From assembly GCA_038502055.1 (NCBI GenBank), contig JAXRKN010000037.1:6666501-6730500 (forward strand): a stretch of DNA of 64,000 bases. Reading direction: 5' to 3'. The position numbers and the translations under genes were made by a program. The notes under the pieces were generated by a model, which saw nothing but the letters and a program-made list of their open reading frames with translations, did no database searches and was not told the DNA's origin. The stretch is from Tanytarsus gracilentus (Eukaryota > Arthropoda > Insecta > Diptera > Chironomidae). Shown one piece after another: positions 30,101-41,764 of this stretch (position 1 is its first letter; every line of letters begins with the position of its first letter).

Positions 30101-33100
30101 TTTTGATACACTTACTTTTTAATGTCTCTTTAGGAGAGGAAAGGAAGCGCAAACAATGTCGCTGAGCAGAGAATGATGAGCATTAAAGCAAATTTTATGA
30201 CAAATTTTCTTTTTTGTCGCTTTACCTTTTTTACGACATTTTTGCGACATTGAAATAAATGAATGTTCATAAAAATGAATTTTTTTCTCTCTTTCTGTTC
30301 TTGACTCTTCTGCTGCTGCGATATGCATTCATTGCGTATCATAAATTTTGCTTCTTTTCTTGTAATATTATTATTTGAAAAAGTATAAAGATGAATTTTA
30401 TAGGAGAACTCGAGCGAGCGACGAAGAAAAATGTCATTGAAAATGAGCGTTTAATTTACAACCCTGAAATAATGATGAGGATAATAATGAATGAAGGAAC
30501 CATATTTCTATCAAATGTGGATTTTAATTGTCGCATTTTTTTACAGCTGAAACCTTTTTTATTTTATCTTCTTTTTCTGTACAAAGTATAATTTTGACAA
30601 TACTTAAAAATTTAATGATTCTAGGACCCCCCGACACCCGACATCATAATATTTTTTTTATATTTATGTAAACAATATGTTTTCATCTTTGCGTTAAGCT
30701 GCACTGTGAGTGCAAACAGTGCTTCTAGGAATTCACGTATTCTCCTTTAAAGCAAGCGATTATTTGTTTAGATATTTATCTTAACAACACAAGAAAACCA
30801 TTTTCAGTCAAGTCATAAAAATCGAAGCATGCAACATTCACTCTTCTTATCCATCGCCATAAAAAAAATCCTTAAGAAGTTTGAAATTGAAAAAAAAGGA
30901 GCTGAAAGTGAAATATATGTCGGTCGTTGTCGGCTAATCTCACTTTCATTGCTTCTATAAATAGTGAAAATGAGAAAAGTTTTCTTCTTTCGCATATCCT
31001 TAGCGTTCGGTTTGAAGTCAACATTTGCATAAAAGAGAGCTGCTGATGGAATTTTTTACCATGAAAGAGAAAAAAAGTTCTTTCAACTTCTTCCGCAAAA
31101 ACCAAAAATGTGAGTTTTTTAGTTGCTCCCTTTTTCTTAGAAGTTGATGTTAATGTTTGTTAATGTTTTTTTGAGGGTGAAAATAACAAATGGAAAGGAT
31201 AGAATGGGAATTAAATTAGTAACATGATTTTTCAATGCAGATGAAATTTGTAAATTAAATTAGTGCTTAAAAATTAGAGTTTCAATTTTTTTGAATAGAA
31301 AATTTAATTATGTTGTTTAAATTTTGAATTTAAAATATTATTTACAGTTCACTGTCCGTCAAAGTTTAGTAACTTAGTTTATGTTCAAAACTTTCTTCAA
31401 CTGCGCCCTGAAATTTATCATCTGAAAAATTTTCATCTTCATTTCATTCTTTTTATGTTAAACTTAATCATTTAGCTTTCGGGAGATTTTCTAGAGTGTT
31501 TATTCTTGTATTGAACATAGCGAATAAAATCATGTTCATGATGGAATTGTGAAATTGGTTTTGCGAGCGAGGGAAGTTTTTTGCCGCTTTACTAGCAAAT
31601 CAGAAAGTTTTTGGTAAATTTTTTACCTCAAGCTATCGGAAGTTTTGGTTGGATGGATGTATGTTGGCAAACTTAGGAGGTCGTGGTATGTTTGAAAAGA
31701 AATTTTCGTTTATAATCTCTTAAGAAATTAAGAAAACAATTTTTATGTTTAACTGTACTTTCAGTTTTACAACTATGTAGTGGAATATTTTGCTTTAAAA
31801 ATTGATGGCAGCTTTGAAAATATCCTTGTGAAGGATGTACAGTTAAAAATTATACAATGTACTGGGTTATAAAAGGATTGTAACGGATTGAGAAACTCAA
31901 ACAACTCCTTTTCGCAAAAGAGAGTCATTAAGTAATTTTTTTTACACAACGGTAAAGGCGTTTTTATCCTTTTCCTTCTTTTTTTAGTACCCGTTATGAG
32001 TTGTAAAACAGTAAAAGTAACGGATTGCACTTTCTTTTCTTATCCTTTTGCAAATTTTTCTCCTTTCGCTTTTTTTGTCATAAAAAACTGCAATAAAATT
32101 TAAAATATTTGCAAAATTGTCGACTCTCTTTTGGGATTTGCAATTTACTTCTGAGGTATTAAACCCGTTAGTAAGTGCGACGGTTAAACTGTAAGTTATT
32201 GCGTTTAAGAAGATGGAAATTTGCAATGTCAAAGTGATTCCACTTTTTATAGTCTGTAGTAAAAAATAAAAGCGAAAATGGCCCAACGTCACTTATCTTT
32301 AAATTCTAAGTTTTAAAATTTATATTTATCGAATTCTAATATCAACTTTTATCGATTTAAAAGTATGTAAAATTTTAGATTGTCGTTGATTTTTGATTAA
32401 ATTAAAAACACGAGTTACAACCCAAACAAAAGCTTTTGTTACGTCCTAACAAAGCTTTATGACTTTTTCCTCGAATCAATTTCATTTCCTCAATTCAAAA
32501 ATTGATTGAAACATATATGAGAAGACTCACAAATGAAAGTTGATGAAAGGCACGAGTCTGTCAATATTGACTGCGATCATCATCCATTTTCTGAGAATAT
32601 CATTGTACAAAATATTCACGTTTTACTGCGAAAAAATTTCTCTTGGCATTTTTTCAAAGGCTTTTTTATGGCTACATGTTTTATTTTGCCCTTCGAGTTA
32701 TGATGATGTGTTTTCAATTGTACAAGACTTTTTCTTTATTTTCAATTTTACCTTCTCATAGCCTTTCTTATCGCATTGCTTTTGGGTTGACAATGTATTA
32801 TCTATCGTATCTGTAGGTGAGAGTATCTGTGTGTGTTCTTTCATTCGATTTTTATTGTAGGAGTTGACAAAAACATGGAAAGAAAGAATCATTTAGTTGA
32901 CAAATAATAAAAAGGAGTAAAAGAAAGGTAGAGAAAGGGAAAAAAGTCCATAAAACGATAAACGAGGTTCACATAGAAATTGGCAATTTTAATGGTTTTA
33001 TAATTCTTTCTTCTAACCCCATACATTTGCAGTATGAATGTGCCCGTATATGCAGTGCTGTTTGTATGCAGATGAGGTGGAAAGGAAAAAGGTAAAAAGG

Positions 33101-33185
33101 ATTGCTGTGTGTTGTTTTATGATTTTATAGCACTTTAGCAATGTATAAGGAAAAAGGGCTCTGTGTATAGCATGAGTCTTACAAA
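3131..33185. other. Gene desert (about 30 kb), non-coding
   Basis: I find no supported gene. The open frames present are short, low in complexity and AT-biased, and they lack recognisable domains or phased splice partners. The longest (28173-28634, 153 codons) is treated as spurious. The region contains ordinary homopolymer runs, a GA-rich microsatellite near 5877-5901 and isolated Su(H)-type TGTGGGAA sites (9345, 17306, 18131, 20140). Its size and position upstream of hairy would suit a long-range regulatory domain, but that is inference. Confidence 0.5.
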
Positions 33186-34501
33186 GGATTAGAGGATTTT
33201 ATGTGTGCCTATTAAAGTTTTATGATATCCAATCATGTATACATGAGAGAAAGACTGAAAGGGGGATTTTTTTCGAAAAACGATTTAAAGGACAAATATT
33301 TTGCATGGAGTGGGTTGACAAACTCTTTTTAACTCTCTCTCACTCTCTGCAGTCATAAAAAAAGAAATTTCTTTGAAATCCTTGCGAATAAAGTAATTTA
33401 TTTATCACATTTATGTGAACGTTTCTAGCGTAGGATGAGAGTGACAACACTTTTCTCCGTTATTTTTTACGATTTGCAAATTTCTAGAGTTGCAAAAATT
33501 TACGGTAAATAGCGTAAATATTTTTTTACGTTGCTTCTTTGTGGCCCTTTAAGAGGTTTTTAAGAGATCAAACATTTTTGTTGATCAAAAGGCAAGCGAA
33601 AGAGTTAATTTGGAAATTGAAACCTTTTTGTGAATTCAATTCTTTGTCAATGTGCAAAGCAGCAGAATCTTATTACATTTTCCGAGAATATCTTAAAGAT
33701 GTATTGAAATATTTTATAAAGGTTAAAAATCTGAATGAAAGTTGACACAGAACGGAACAAGCCATTTATTATTAATGTCCCTTGATATGATTTTAAAAGA
33801 AGTTTAAAGACACGTGGAGCTTACACCACATTATGACTGCCAGCCATGATATTATGTTGTCGCTCTTGCGTGTGGGTGATTGTGTTGTCATACACCCGAG
33901 TAATTGGATTTAAAGCTGTGTAAGGTAAAGAAAATAAGATCGGGTGCTAAAAGGATTAACTTGAAAGGATTAATGGTGAGACAGAAGACAAAGACAAGGG
34001 CAATAAAAATTCATTTTTAATCCTTTAAATGATCATTTGCTGACTGGCTTGTTTGTACTGAGAGTGAGAGAATAATCCAATAAAAACCTGCTGTTATATG
34101 CGGACGTGCTACTGTGTGCATGTGCATGCACTTACTGCAGTAAAAAGGGTTGAAAGATAATTCAATTATAATTTACCTAGCAGCTACCGTAGAGTGACCA
34201 AATCTGTGTATGCATTTATCTCTTTCTCTATGTCTATGCATTTTAACCCCTTTCTATATCTTTCCTGAATTCTGTGTGTGTGCCAATTTTTCTCGTCTCT
34301 GTTTTGACTTCATAATCCCATTATCGTATTTTCAATGTTAGTTTTATTGACTTATTACCATTTAAATCCTTTCTCCATCTCACTCCTGTCTGATGCCATT
34401 GCTGTATTGCTTTTTCTTCATAATTTTAACATAAATGTTTTTCCATTTTTCAAATATTTCTTCCTTTAAAATAGAATTATTATTCCGCCATCTCTTAATC
34501 C
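33186..34501. promoter_or_regulatory. Clustered TAATCC/GGATTA sites (possible K50 homeodomain enhancer)
   Basis: GGATTA or its complement TAATCC occurs at 33186-33191, 33953-33958, 33967-33972, 34018-34023, 34073-34078, 34313-34318 and 34496-34501. Six of the seven fall in 549 bp. From base composition alone (about 68% AT assumed) fewer than one would be expected in that span. TAATCC is the established core site of K50 homeodomain proteins (Otd/Otx, Goosecoid, Ptx and, in higher flies, Bicoid). The cluster lies about 20 kb upstream of hairy. No function is shown by the sequence alone. Confidence 0.3.
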
Positions 34502-37500
34502 ATTTATCTCTGAAACAGTGCCATGACAAAGGATTTAAATTATAATTCATGCATTTTTCTCTTTTCACAGCTTGCTTTTTCACTCATTTTCTCTGTCATG
34601 GCGAGATCAGACATCAGAGATTTAATTCTCCTCCTATAAGTGCTTCAATATGCAGTGGAGAATCTGTTTTATTTCTCTCTTCTTTTTTGGGGATTTTTCA
34701 CTTTAATGATTTAATGGATTTTTTTTGAAATAAAAATTCTTCAACTGAAAAATATATTTGATATTTTCAGAAAAATGAAAGCACAATATTTTTAGAAGCA
34801 TGACTTTATTCCTGGAATTTCGTCCAAAAGCTGCATAGAAATATGTTTTAAAAATAAACTTTTCTATATCAAAAAGCTTTGAAATGTCAAAAGAATTTTC
34901 AATCGTAATAATATTATAAAATTGTTTCCTCATATGAATATGGAAATGCCATAGCCCACAATGCATTGCAATGATAAGATGAAGGTTTTTCTTTCTATTT
35001 CTTCATAAAAATTTTAAGCTGGAAAACAACATGATATTCGTTCTGGTCGTAGGATTGCCCGCACATACAAAAGACGAAAAAATTTATTTTTTTTCAGATG
35101 AAATTCCTTGTTGTGAGTGAGTCGAGTTGAGAAGTGAAAACAAAAGTTCAATGATGCTCATTTTTGGTATTTGTGGGTACATTGGAGCGACCTCGCACAT
35201 AATGGCTTTATAATGCAACTGAAATAAAAACATTAAGACATGTCTCTTTTCTTTTCTCCTATTTTTGCCATTCCTTCATTTTGCATGCTACGTATGACCC
35301 CGACTAATGCTTCGTGTTTGTTTCACAGTACACAAAATATAATGAATTTCGCATGAAAAAGATTAAAATTTTCTGGTTTTAGGGGAGACCGCAGGCATGT
35401 ATGAAAATTTGAGGAATTGTGTTTATTTGAGTTTTAGAGATGTTTGTTTTAAGCTCAAAACATTTTCGAGAAATTATTTAATTCAGTTTTAAAAATTTAA
35501 GTTGATTAAATTCCGCTTTCTAGTGAAGCTCGATTTTTTAATTAACCCTTTAGCACTGACTAAATAATTTAAAAAGTGCAAATGAGAATTTTCGCTGACC
35601 CACTTCTACCTCATTACATTTTTTTTGCACACATGGTACTTGGAAAAAAATAATTGCAATTCTTTCTCATTCTCTCTATGCTCATCATCCATACCGTGCA
35701 CATAATTCACAGCTCTCCACCGACTGTTGACTGTTTTTTCGGTAGAAGTGAAAAAAGTGTGAAAATTAAATTTCATGCTTCAAATTGATTTACATTGCTC
35801 CCTTTGTTGCCGTCTCATTTACCCTGTGTGAGGCATTAAAATAAAGCAAGACAGAGTAAAAAAAGTGCAGCAACAGAACCTTCAGAGGCGATGAATAAAA
35901 TAAAAGAATCCCAACCGCAAACATTGCAGAAATGAAAATTTAATTTAAATCTCACGAGATACTTTGGATCTCGTCTTGTTTTATTCCCTTTTCGAGTGTG
36001 TATGATTTTCCTCTTCTCGTTCATATTTTCAGTCTCATCTCCACGTTTTCAGGTGCTACCTGCTACTGCTTGCTGGCAAAGTTGAAACTTTAAAGTACAA
36101 CCAACTGAAAATGATATGAATTATGGTAAAATTGAGTTAAATTATTTAAGAAGTTTGTTGCATCGCGTCTCCTTGGAAATGTGTTTTACTTCAGGGTGAA
36201 AATTTATGTCAGTTAATTGCCAAATTAAATTTTCACCGAACGACATGAATATGAATATTTTATTTGTAAATTTAGTCTGAGAAAGTAAAAATTAAATTTC
36301 TTCTTAATTTTTTATTTCTTAAATATGCAAGAAAAAATACCGAATAAAATTTAACCAGTACTTACCGCTAAAAGTGCCTCGAGGCGTGAGGCTCATCCCG
36401 ATTACATTCAAAAGCCTTCTTTATTTGCACATTGCCGAGTGCATTGCAAATTCCAACAAACCGCAAAAGAATGGTATTTATATAAATTTTCGTGTACCTA
36501 AATTGAATCAAGATCCGAGGGGTAGAAACTTTAATTTTAAAAATATTTTTAAATTTTCATCTCGGTTTCATTAGTGACTTTAATTCTGGCTGCTGAAAAA
36601 ACTTAATGCAATTAAACATAATTAGCAAGTGCAATTTTCTTAAAAATGTCTAACAATGCTCTCTTTTTTAGTGAATGTTTATCATGCGGTTTGAATGCTC
36701 ACCTCGGAGCAACATCAGCAGCATTGTGTGGTTTATTATACGAAGCTCAATTTGATTCTACTCGCCTGAGCTTTATGAACTCATACCATTCAGGTGCCTG
36801 ATTATACACACGCTATATAGTATCATCGCAACAGTACACAAAAAAAGGAGTGAAAGAAATGAAATTGTTTCAAGTGAAGCCCTTTTTTTATAATGCACAA
36901 GCGTGTGTAACTTTTTTCTCCTCGAAATATAATCACCATGAAGCATGGGGCTGTTTTATTGCTCTTTACTTACTGCTTATCTTGCGGCATTTTATGAAAG
37001 GAAAATTACTCACGAAAATCTCTTGAATTAAAATATAAATTTTTTGCCTCCTTATTATTTGAGAGCGAGAGTGTATGTAAATTTAAGTTTCTTTGTGCAA
37101 AGTATATTCATACATGCACACTAAACATTGTTAAGGCGTGTGGAAATGATAAAAAGAAGTTGTAAAAAAATCTTTTGGCACATCTTACAATGTTGGTTGT
37201 TGTGAAATGCATGAGATATGCTTGCATAATTATCTCATGAGGATGAGAAAAAAACTGGAGTAAATTACTTTTTCCTCAAGGCAGAGTTGAGCTCACTTTA
37301 GGTGTGTATGCAAATCAGTTTTTTGATTAAATTAAAAAAAATTTACTTCATTTTCATTTTGATTAAAACTTTTTATTGCACCTTCAAATTTATAGAGAAA
37401 ATTATTGTCAATGACCTTAAAAAAATTAATGTGACATTTCCTTTTAATCTAAATTAAACCATAATTTTCCAAAATTATGAATCAAAAATGTTCCCCTCCT

Positions 37501-39202
37501 TATCACTCCATTTTCAGCTCCAATTAATTTTTATTTGAAAACTTTTTTTAATGGTTTCGAAAAATTTACTTCCCAGTCGTATTTCATAAACATTCTCGCC
37601 TACACCAAGAAAAAGTTAATGAAAATATTTCCATTTTTCTGCTCTTAATTTTTGACGTAATAAAATTTTGTGCCTCTTTATCATCACGAGTCTTTTGATG
37701 TCAATTATGTGAAAATATTTAAATTGGAAGCTTTGAGAGTGTTTGAAAGCTTTTCCAAGAAAGGTTGAATTTTTGACACCGCGAGCTATGAAATTAATCA
37801 TCGAAAAATATTTTTAGTAAAAGGTAAAATAAGATTTGCTTCAATTTGTTGTCGTCAACATTTCAAATTTTCTTCCTGATGAGTAGGAAAAATTATTTTA
37901 TGAATAGCACGGTAATTTCCTCATTTAATTTTTCTTGAGCAAAAAAAAATGAAAACAAATTTTTCACTTTGCATTTTATTTATATCCTCAATGAGATTCA
38001 AAGAGGAGGAAGGAAGAAAATTTACTTTGAATAATTTAAATTATAAAGTGAGGAGGGCACGAGTAAATTTTTATTACAATTTCAAACAATTTCCGTTTAT
38101 GAAATTTTATTACATTTTACGACCATCTCAATTTTCAAGAAACAAAGACTGCGGTGGTCAAAAGTGAGTTTTACAATTTGAACTTTTCTTAAAGTTTCAT
38201 GGACAACATTTTTTATAGCAATTTTACGAGATAATTGATAAATAATGAAGTTCAGAGTGAGCAGGCACGATCCATCAAATTATTCGCATTCCTTTGATCG
38301 CATATAGTCGCTATGCATAGTCATTACGCACGAGGTGGTTCATTCTCATGTTTTAAATTATTATTCATGATTCAAAATATTTTTTTATAATATGCTAAAA
38401 GAGACGAATAATATGAAAATTGAGAGAATTGAGATCACGAGTAAAATAGATTATATTTCATCATCATCATCTTCCTCCAACAATACAATTATTATATTTT
38501 TTGCTACAATAACGGCGAGAGCTTTTGAGATGAAACATGCGAGTAATAGCGAGCGAGAGAAAACTAAGGAGGAAAATGCGGCAACATAAATAAGCAATTT
38601 AGATATAATCAAGAAATCAATTTGCTGCTACTGTTGCCGCCGTTCCTACGTACGCTGTCTTTATGGTTCTATTTCATAGGATATTGTTTAGTTACCGTGA
38701 AATGTCAACTGATTATGATTTTTGACAAATTATTTTCAGCATTTTAAAATATTTATAAATAATTGAAGTTATTAAATTTTTATTAATTTGAAAACCTTAA
38801 TAACTTGAAAACTCGCCGTAATTCCGCAGAGTTCCATGAGGAATGCTTAGGTAAGTGGTAAAACTGACAAAAACGAATGAGAAGTAAGCAGCAACTTGTT
38901 TGCTATATGAAAAATTATTTGCCATAACCGTGTGCGTTGGTGGTGAAGGAATTTTTTACATTTTTATCGCTTTTTGCGCTGCCGTTTAAGTGCATTAAAA
39001 ATTATATGTAATATCTCATGTGTAAACACATCGTTTGTCATTGCGCTTATTTACAATCATTAGTTTTGATGTCATATTTAAAAGTGAGCTTGGGAAAGTG
39101 GTAGCAATTAAATAAATTTAAAACAATTAAAGTGGAAAATTTTTAACAGCATTTTTGATGTTTTCACATAAAGTTTCTCGCAGTGATTCAGTTTCCATAA
39201 CG
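34502..39202. other. Non-coding interval before the secreted-protein trio
   Basis: AT-rich sequence with no supported gene, repeat element or RNA gene. Short trinucleotide runs such as the TCA repeats near 38458-38470 are the only local structure noticed. A promoter for the first secreted-protein gene should lie in the last few hundred bases. Confidence 0.5.
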
Positions 39203-39935
39203 ATGTTTAGACATTTTGGCTATTTAATTTTGATATTCGCTTCCATAGTCAATATATCGCTTCAAAAGGTATTCAATTTCAGTCATTTATGTTTGCATGG
39301 CAAAATTCATCGATCGAAATTTACCGCACCTACATTTTCTAATTAAATTAATATTCATAATTGATAAAATTTTGTGAGAATTTTCCAGCACAATGAATTT
39401 TATTTGTATGACTATGAAATTTATACGAATGAAAAGTTCATCAATGAATCGGATGTGAAGGAAAATTGTGAAATTAATACAAAAGAGCAGCCATGCATGT
39501 TTACACCTACAGTGAGATATTATTTGAAAGCTGAACTCAAAAATCCTTGGCTAACTGTTAAAGGTGTCAGTGTCAAGACTAACATAACCTTCATGGATCA
39601 AACTTTCAACCTGTGCGTTGTCGATAAACTCCCAATGATTAATTTATTTATGAGCATATTTTATGAGATGTTAAAGATGAACATAAATTTTGAGATGAAA
39701 TGTCCCTTTAAACCTGTAAGTTTAATATGAAAAATGAAATTTAATTTTGAATCTCAAATCTTTTTAGAATCACTACATAATAAAATCATGGAAAAATAAG
39801 TACAATGTCGCGACGATTCTAGCTCCTCCCAACAGCCCCGATCGATATTTTTTAACAATGAAGCAGAAGTCTGGAAAGAAATATGAGGTCGTTAGCTTAT
39901 ACAGCTTCACTATCGAGACCGTTCAAGTTGATTAA
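39203..39935 (+). CDS. Secreted four-cysteine protein, tandem copy A (DUF1091/Che-like)
   Basis: Three exons, 39203-39268, 39389-39715 and 39768-39935, all joined in phase 0 with GT-AG introns of 120 and 52 bp, encode 186 residues. An in-frame ATG at 39155 would add 16 residues. The start at 39203 is preferred because it gives a clean signal peptide (MFRHFGYLILIFASIVNISLQ) like those of the two neighbours. Four cysteines, C49, C58, C98 and C127, have spacing C-x8-C-x39-C-x28-C, which is shared with the third copy. The third cysteine lies in FNLCVVDK and the fourth in MKCPFKP. The order hydrophobic-C-D, then C-P, then a P-x-R-Y motif near the C-terminus resembles insect DUF1091 proteins. These are small secreted proteins related to the Che/GM2-activator lipid-binding type. 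Family assignment is tentative and no function is claimed. Confidence 0.8.
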
Positions 39936-40009
39936 CAAAAACTTTTTACCATTAAATTTAATTCTATTCAAATTTGAACAAAACAACAATTATCGCAATT
40001 TTGTGAGGA

Positions 40010-40015
40010 AATAAA
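40010..40015 (+). terminator. Candidate poly(A) signal of copy A
   Basis: AATAAA lies 75 bp after the stop codon of copy A and before the start of copy B at 40097. AATAAA is frequent in such AT-rich DNA, so position is the main support. Confidence 0.35.
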
Positions 40016-40096
40016 TAATTAGCTGTTTGAAAGTTATTTAATGTCGACAATGACTGTAAAATTTGTCACTTTAGTTCAAAATGTGAAAGAAGAGAA

Positions 40097-40698
40097 ATGA
40101 ACAAAATTTTCTATTTATTTTTGTTCTTCTACTGTCATAAGTTTTCAGAGCAAAAGGTTGAAGTGAAAAATAAAATTTCATTTTAAAACTTTTCCTCTTT
40201 TCTTAGGAGCGACAGTTTTATTACTACAACGTGACACTCGACTACAATAAGAAATACGTAAATGATACGGAAGTTAAAATAAAGTGCGAAGACAATTCCA
40301 GAAAAAAACCTTGCGAATATTCACCGTCAGTTCGAGTAAATCTTCTTCAAGATCTCGTTCGTCCTTACCTTCATTTTCAGCAGATTGATTTGAAAAATGA
40401 CAAAATTGAGTTTGATCAAGTTTTAATTCTTTGCCTTTTCGACTCGTCAAGTGTCGACGCATTCATGAAAATTATTCTCGATCAAATCAGGAAAAATATC
40501 AGTTTCAATGTTGTTTGCCCCGTTAAGAAGCAAGTCGTACAGTTTTATGCTTACAAACAAAATTACGGAATTTTATTGAACTTTATTCCACTCAATACGC
40601 CGCATCGACATCATGCTGTATTGAAGAATCGATTTACAAAGAAGAATATTGAAACTTTTCTAACTTATACTGTGGATTTTGAGATTGTTGAAAATTGA
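40097..40698 (+). CDS. Secreted four-cysteine protein, tandem copy B, lacking the second intron
   Basis: Two exons, 40097-40156 and 40207-40698, joined in phase 0 (50-bp intron), give 183 residues. A signal peptide (MNKIFYLFLFFYCHKFSEQK) is followed by the same layout as copy A: C47, C56, C96 and C124, with LCLFD and VCPVKK around the last two cysteines. Where copies A and C have an intron directly after the CP motif, this copy reads straight through (CPVKK then QVVQFYAY) with no gain or loss of residues. The first donor (GTTGAA) is weak, but it sits exactly where both paralogues splice, after Q-K. Copy A ends only 161 bp upstream. Likely DUF1091/Che-like; role unknown. Confidence 0.8.
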
Positions 40699-40738
40699 GG
40701 AAATTTTTTGCTTATTTTTTTAGAAGGATTTGAAATTG

Positions 40739-40744
40739 AATAAA
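40739..40744 (+). terminator. Candidate poly(A) signal of copy B
   Basis: AATAAA lies 41 bp after the stop codon of copy B; support is positional only. Confidence 0.35.
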
Positions 40745-41083
40745 ATTTTTATGTGAGTTTTTATCAGAGATTTTCTTTAAACTTTTAATAAGCTGTTTAA
40801 CTTTGGCAATGATTGAGTTTTAAACTGAATTTGTTTTTGAGTTTAGAATTTATTTTGGGAATTTTCTTTCACAAATTGTTCCTCAATTTGTCTGTAAATA
40901 ATTTTTTCATCAGATCCCTGCTAAATGTTTAAACATCCATGGTAATAACTTTATTTGGCCACCAACAAATGAAGCAATTATAATGCCATCAAAATGTAAT
41001 TACGATATCGATATGCTAATCATCAAAAAGGCAAAAAGAAATAATAATAAATTTTCGCCATTTCTCGCGTTCAGTTAGGAAGC

Positions 41084-41764
41084 ATGAGAAATATTCTTTT
41101 CAAAGCGACGATAATAATTTTTTGCTTCTTAATCAGCCGCTCACATCAAAAGGTTTAATATTCACGTCTTAGTGACTCAATAACTCTAATTTTAATTTTT
41201 ACTTATAGAAAAAAGTCATTTTCTTTTACAATCACACATTTGATACCAATCAAAAGTACATAAATGAAACTGTCATCGAGCCACAATGCTCAAATATTTC
41301 TAGGAAAAACCCATGCGATCGATCTCCTTACATGAAGATAGTTTTAATCAAAGAACTGAAAAGACCGTTCATACACGTGCAAGCAATTGATGTAAACACC
41401 AATAAAACATTCTTCAGTCAAAGCTTTCTATCGTGCATGCTTGATGAAACTATTGGAAACAACATTTTAATTAGACTCTTCTATGACACGCTCTCCCAAA
41501 GTTTCAGTTTTATTTTCAAATGTCCATTTCTACCAGTAACTATTTTTGACATTGTTAATTAAATTTAAATAACAAAATTTTTACTCTTTTCAGGGACTCT
41601 TCGAGAAAAAGTCATTTGTAAATAATTTTGGATTCCTTATGAACTTTTTCTCAATGAATAACCCTCAACGATACATCATCACGTTTAAGGAGAAGACATT
41701 AAAGAAATACGAAAAAGTGCTCGCATACCAAGTCGATTTTGAAGTGGTAGAGATTGAAGATTAG
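41084..41764 (+). CDS. Secreted four-cysteine protein, tandem copy C (DUF1091/Che-like)
   Basis: Exons 41084-41152, 41209-41535 and 41594-41764, joined in phase 0 with introns of 56 and 58 bp, encode 188 residues. The first 22 residues form a signal peptide (MRNILFKATIIIFCFLISRSHQ). Exon 2 has 109 codons, exactly as in copy A, and C50, C59, C99 and C128 keep the same spacing. The last exon carries the NNPQRY motif and ends VDFEVVEIED, closest to copy B (VDFEIVEN). An initiator-like TTCAGTT lies about 13 bp before the ATG, so the 5' leader may be very short. With A and B it forms a same-strand tandem family made by local duplication. The family name is tentative. Confidence 0.8.
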
